From: Spirochaetaceae bacterium UBA6243
Lineage (GTDB): Bacteria; Spirochaetota; Spirochaetia; Treponematales; Rectinemataceae
Length of the DNA stretch: 5,846 nucleotides
Reading direction: 5' to 3'
Assembly (NCBI GenBank): GCA_002441395.1
Contig: DJVZ01000023.1
Span: 4,057-9,902, forward strand
The notes under the pieces are model-generated. The model was not told where the DNA came from and searched no databases. It saw only the letters and a program-made list of their open reading frames with translations. Both the position numbers and the translations under genes were made by a program. Shown in pieces: positions 5,587-5,846 of this stretch; position 1 is the stretch's first letter; every line of letters begins with the position of its first letter.

Positions 5587-5846
5587 AGGCTCCCCTTCAG
5601 AATGACGGAGTCGCCGCCGCGCTTGGTGATCTGGTCGAAGCTCATGCCCGTCTCGCGCATGAGAATGCGGATGATCTTGTAGGTGCAGAATCCGCCCTGG
5701 CAGCGGCCCATCTGCGCGCGCGTGTAGTATTTGATGCCGTCAAGCGTCGTGTGGCCCGCGCGGATCGCCGCGACGATCTCCGCTTCACTGACACGTTCGC
5801 AGCGGCAGACTATGTCGCCGTACGCGGGGTCCTGGGCGACGAGGGT
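5583..5846 (-). CDS. GlpA-like FAD-dependent glycerol-3-phosphate dehydrogenase, C-terminal [2Fe-2S] domain (5' end beyond window)
   Basis: These are the last 87 codons of a gene entering from the right edge, read in frame from 5846 to the TGA at 5585-5583. The fragment is a BFD-like [2Fe-2S]-binding domain: YGDIVCRCERVSEAEI with C14-x-C16 (fragment numbering), then GIKYYTRAQMGRCQGGFC with C49-x4-C54. Such domains form the C-terminus of GlpA-type flavoproteins, which oxidise sn-glycerol-3-phosphate to dihydroxyacetone phosphate in anaerobic glycerol use. The catalytic FAD domain lies outside the window, so the substrate is inferred from the domain plus the DUF1667 and oxidoreductase neighbours; another amine or hydroxy-acid dehydrogenase with the same tail cannot be excluded. 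Its stop overlaps the next start by four bases (ATGA), so the two proteins are probably translationally coupled. Confidence 0.85.
   Translation of the reverse strand, partial: TLVAQDPAYGDIVCRCERVSEAEIVAAIRAGHTTLDGIKYYTRAQMGRCQGGFCTYKIIRILMRETGMSFDQITKRGGDSVILKGSL

Noticed and set aside
3949..5682. Two long plus-strand frames (3949-4878 and 4939-5682) opposite the oxidoreductase operon
   Set aside because: They are antisense to recognised DUF1667 and FAD oxidoreductase genes, rich in R, H, A and G with no domain, and explained by the GC bias of the real genes.

Overview
The window carries seven protein-coding genes in three groups and looks like an ordinary chromosomal region of an anaerobic or microaerophilic bacterium. 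No mobile element, CRISPR array, tRNA or rRNA was seen. Clear Shine-Dalgarno sequences, sigma-70-like promoters and strong intrinsic terminators fit a bacterium. The glycerol-3-phosphate-dehydrogenase-type trio at the right end (a GlpA-like protein with a [2Fe-2S] tail, an FAD/NAD(P) oxidoreductase and a DUF1667 protein) is typical of Firmicutes, Thermotogae and Spirochaetes. The N-terminus of the left-edge gene resembles exported proteins I associate with spirochaetes. A spirochaete is therefore my best but tentative guess. The genes are moderately GC-rich, and the intergenic regions contain sharp AT-rich islands.

Layout. Positions 1-206 (minus) hold the first 68 codons of an exported protein of unknown function, with its own promoter at 258-287. 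Positions 370-927 (minus) encode an NAD(P)H-dependent FMN reductase-like flavoprotein whose ribosome binding site lies inside a perfect palindrome. An AT-rich divergent intergenic region with several repeats (928-1145) separates it from a secreted CpdB/UshA-type 5'-nucleotidase/cyclic phosphodiesterase (1146-2987, plus), which ends at a textbook terminator (3054-3088). Next comes an Hsp20 small heat-shock protein (3282-3863, plus). Its promoter can be read as sigma-70 or sigma-32 type, its leader of about 86 nt can fold, and it has its own terminator (3895-3928). The right third (3936-5846) is a tight minus-strand operon, convergent with hsp20 and entering from beyond the right edge: GlpA-like C-terminus, FAD/NAD(P) oxidoreductase (ATGA overlap), then DUF1667 protein (10-nt gap).

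How the genes work together. Only the right-hand operon is a clear functional unit. By analogy with GlpA systems it probably moves electrons from an oxidised substrate, likely sn-glycerol-3-phosphate, through FAD and Fe-S centres to a carrier or NAD(P). The nucleotidase is a stand-alone nutrient-scavenging enzyme of the cell envelope, and Hsp20 is a stand-alone stress gene. I found no convincing new system. The best leads are the regulatory region of hsp20, the palindrome over the FMN reductase ribosome binding site, and the unassigned role of the four-cysteine DUF1667 partner.
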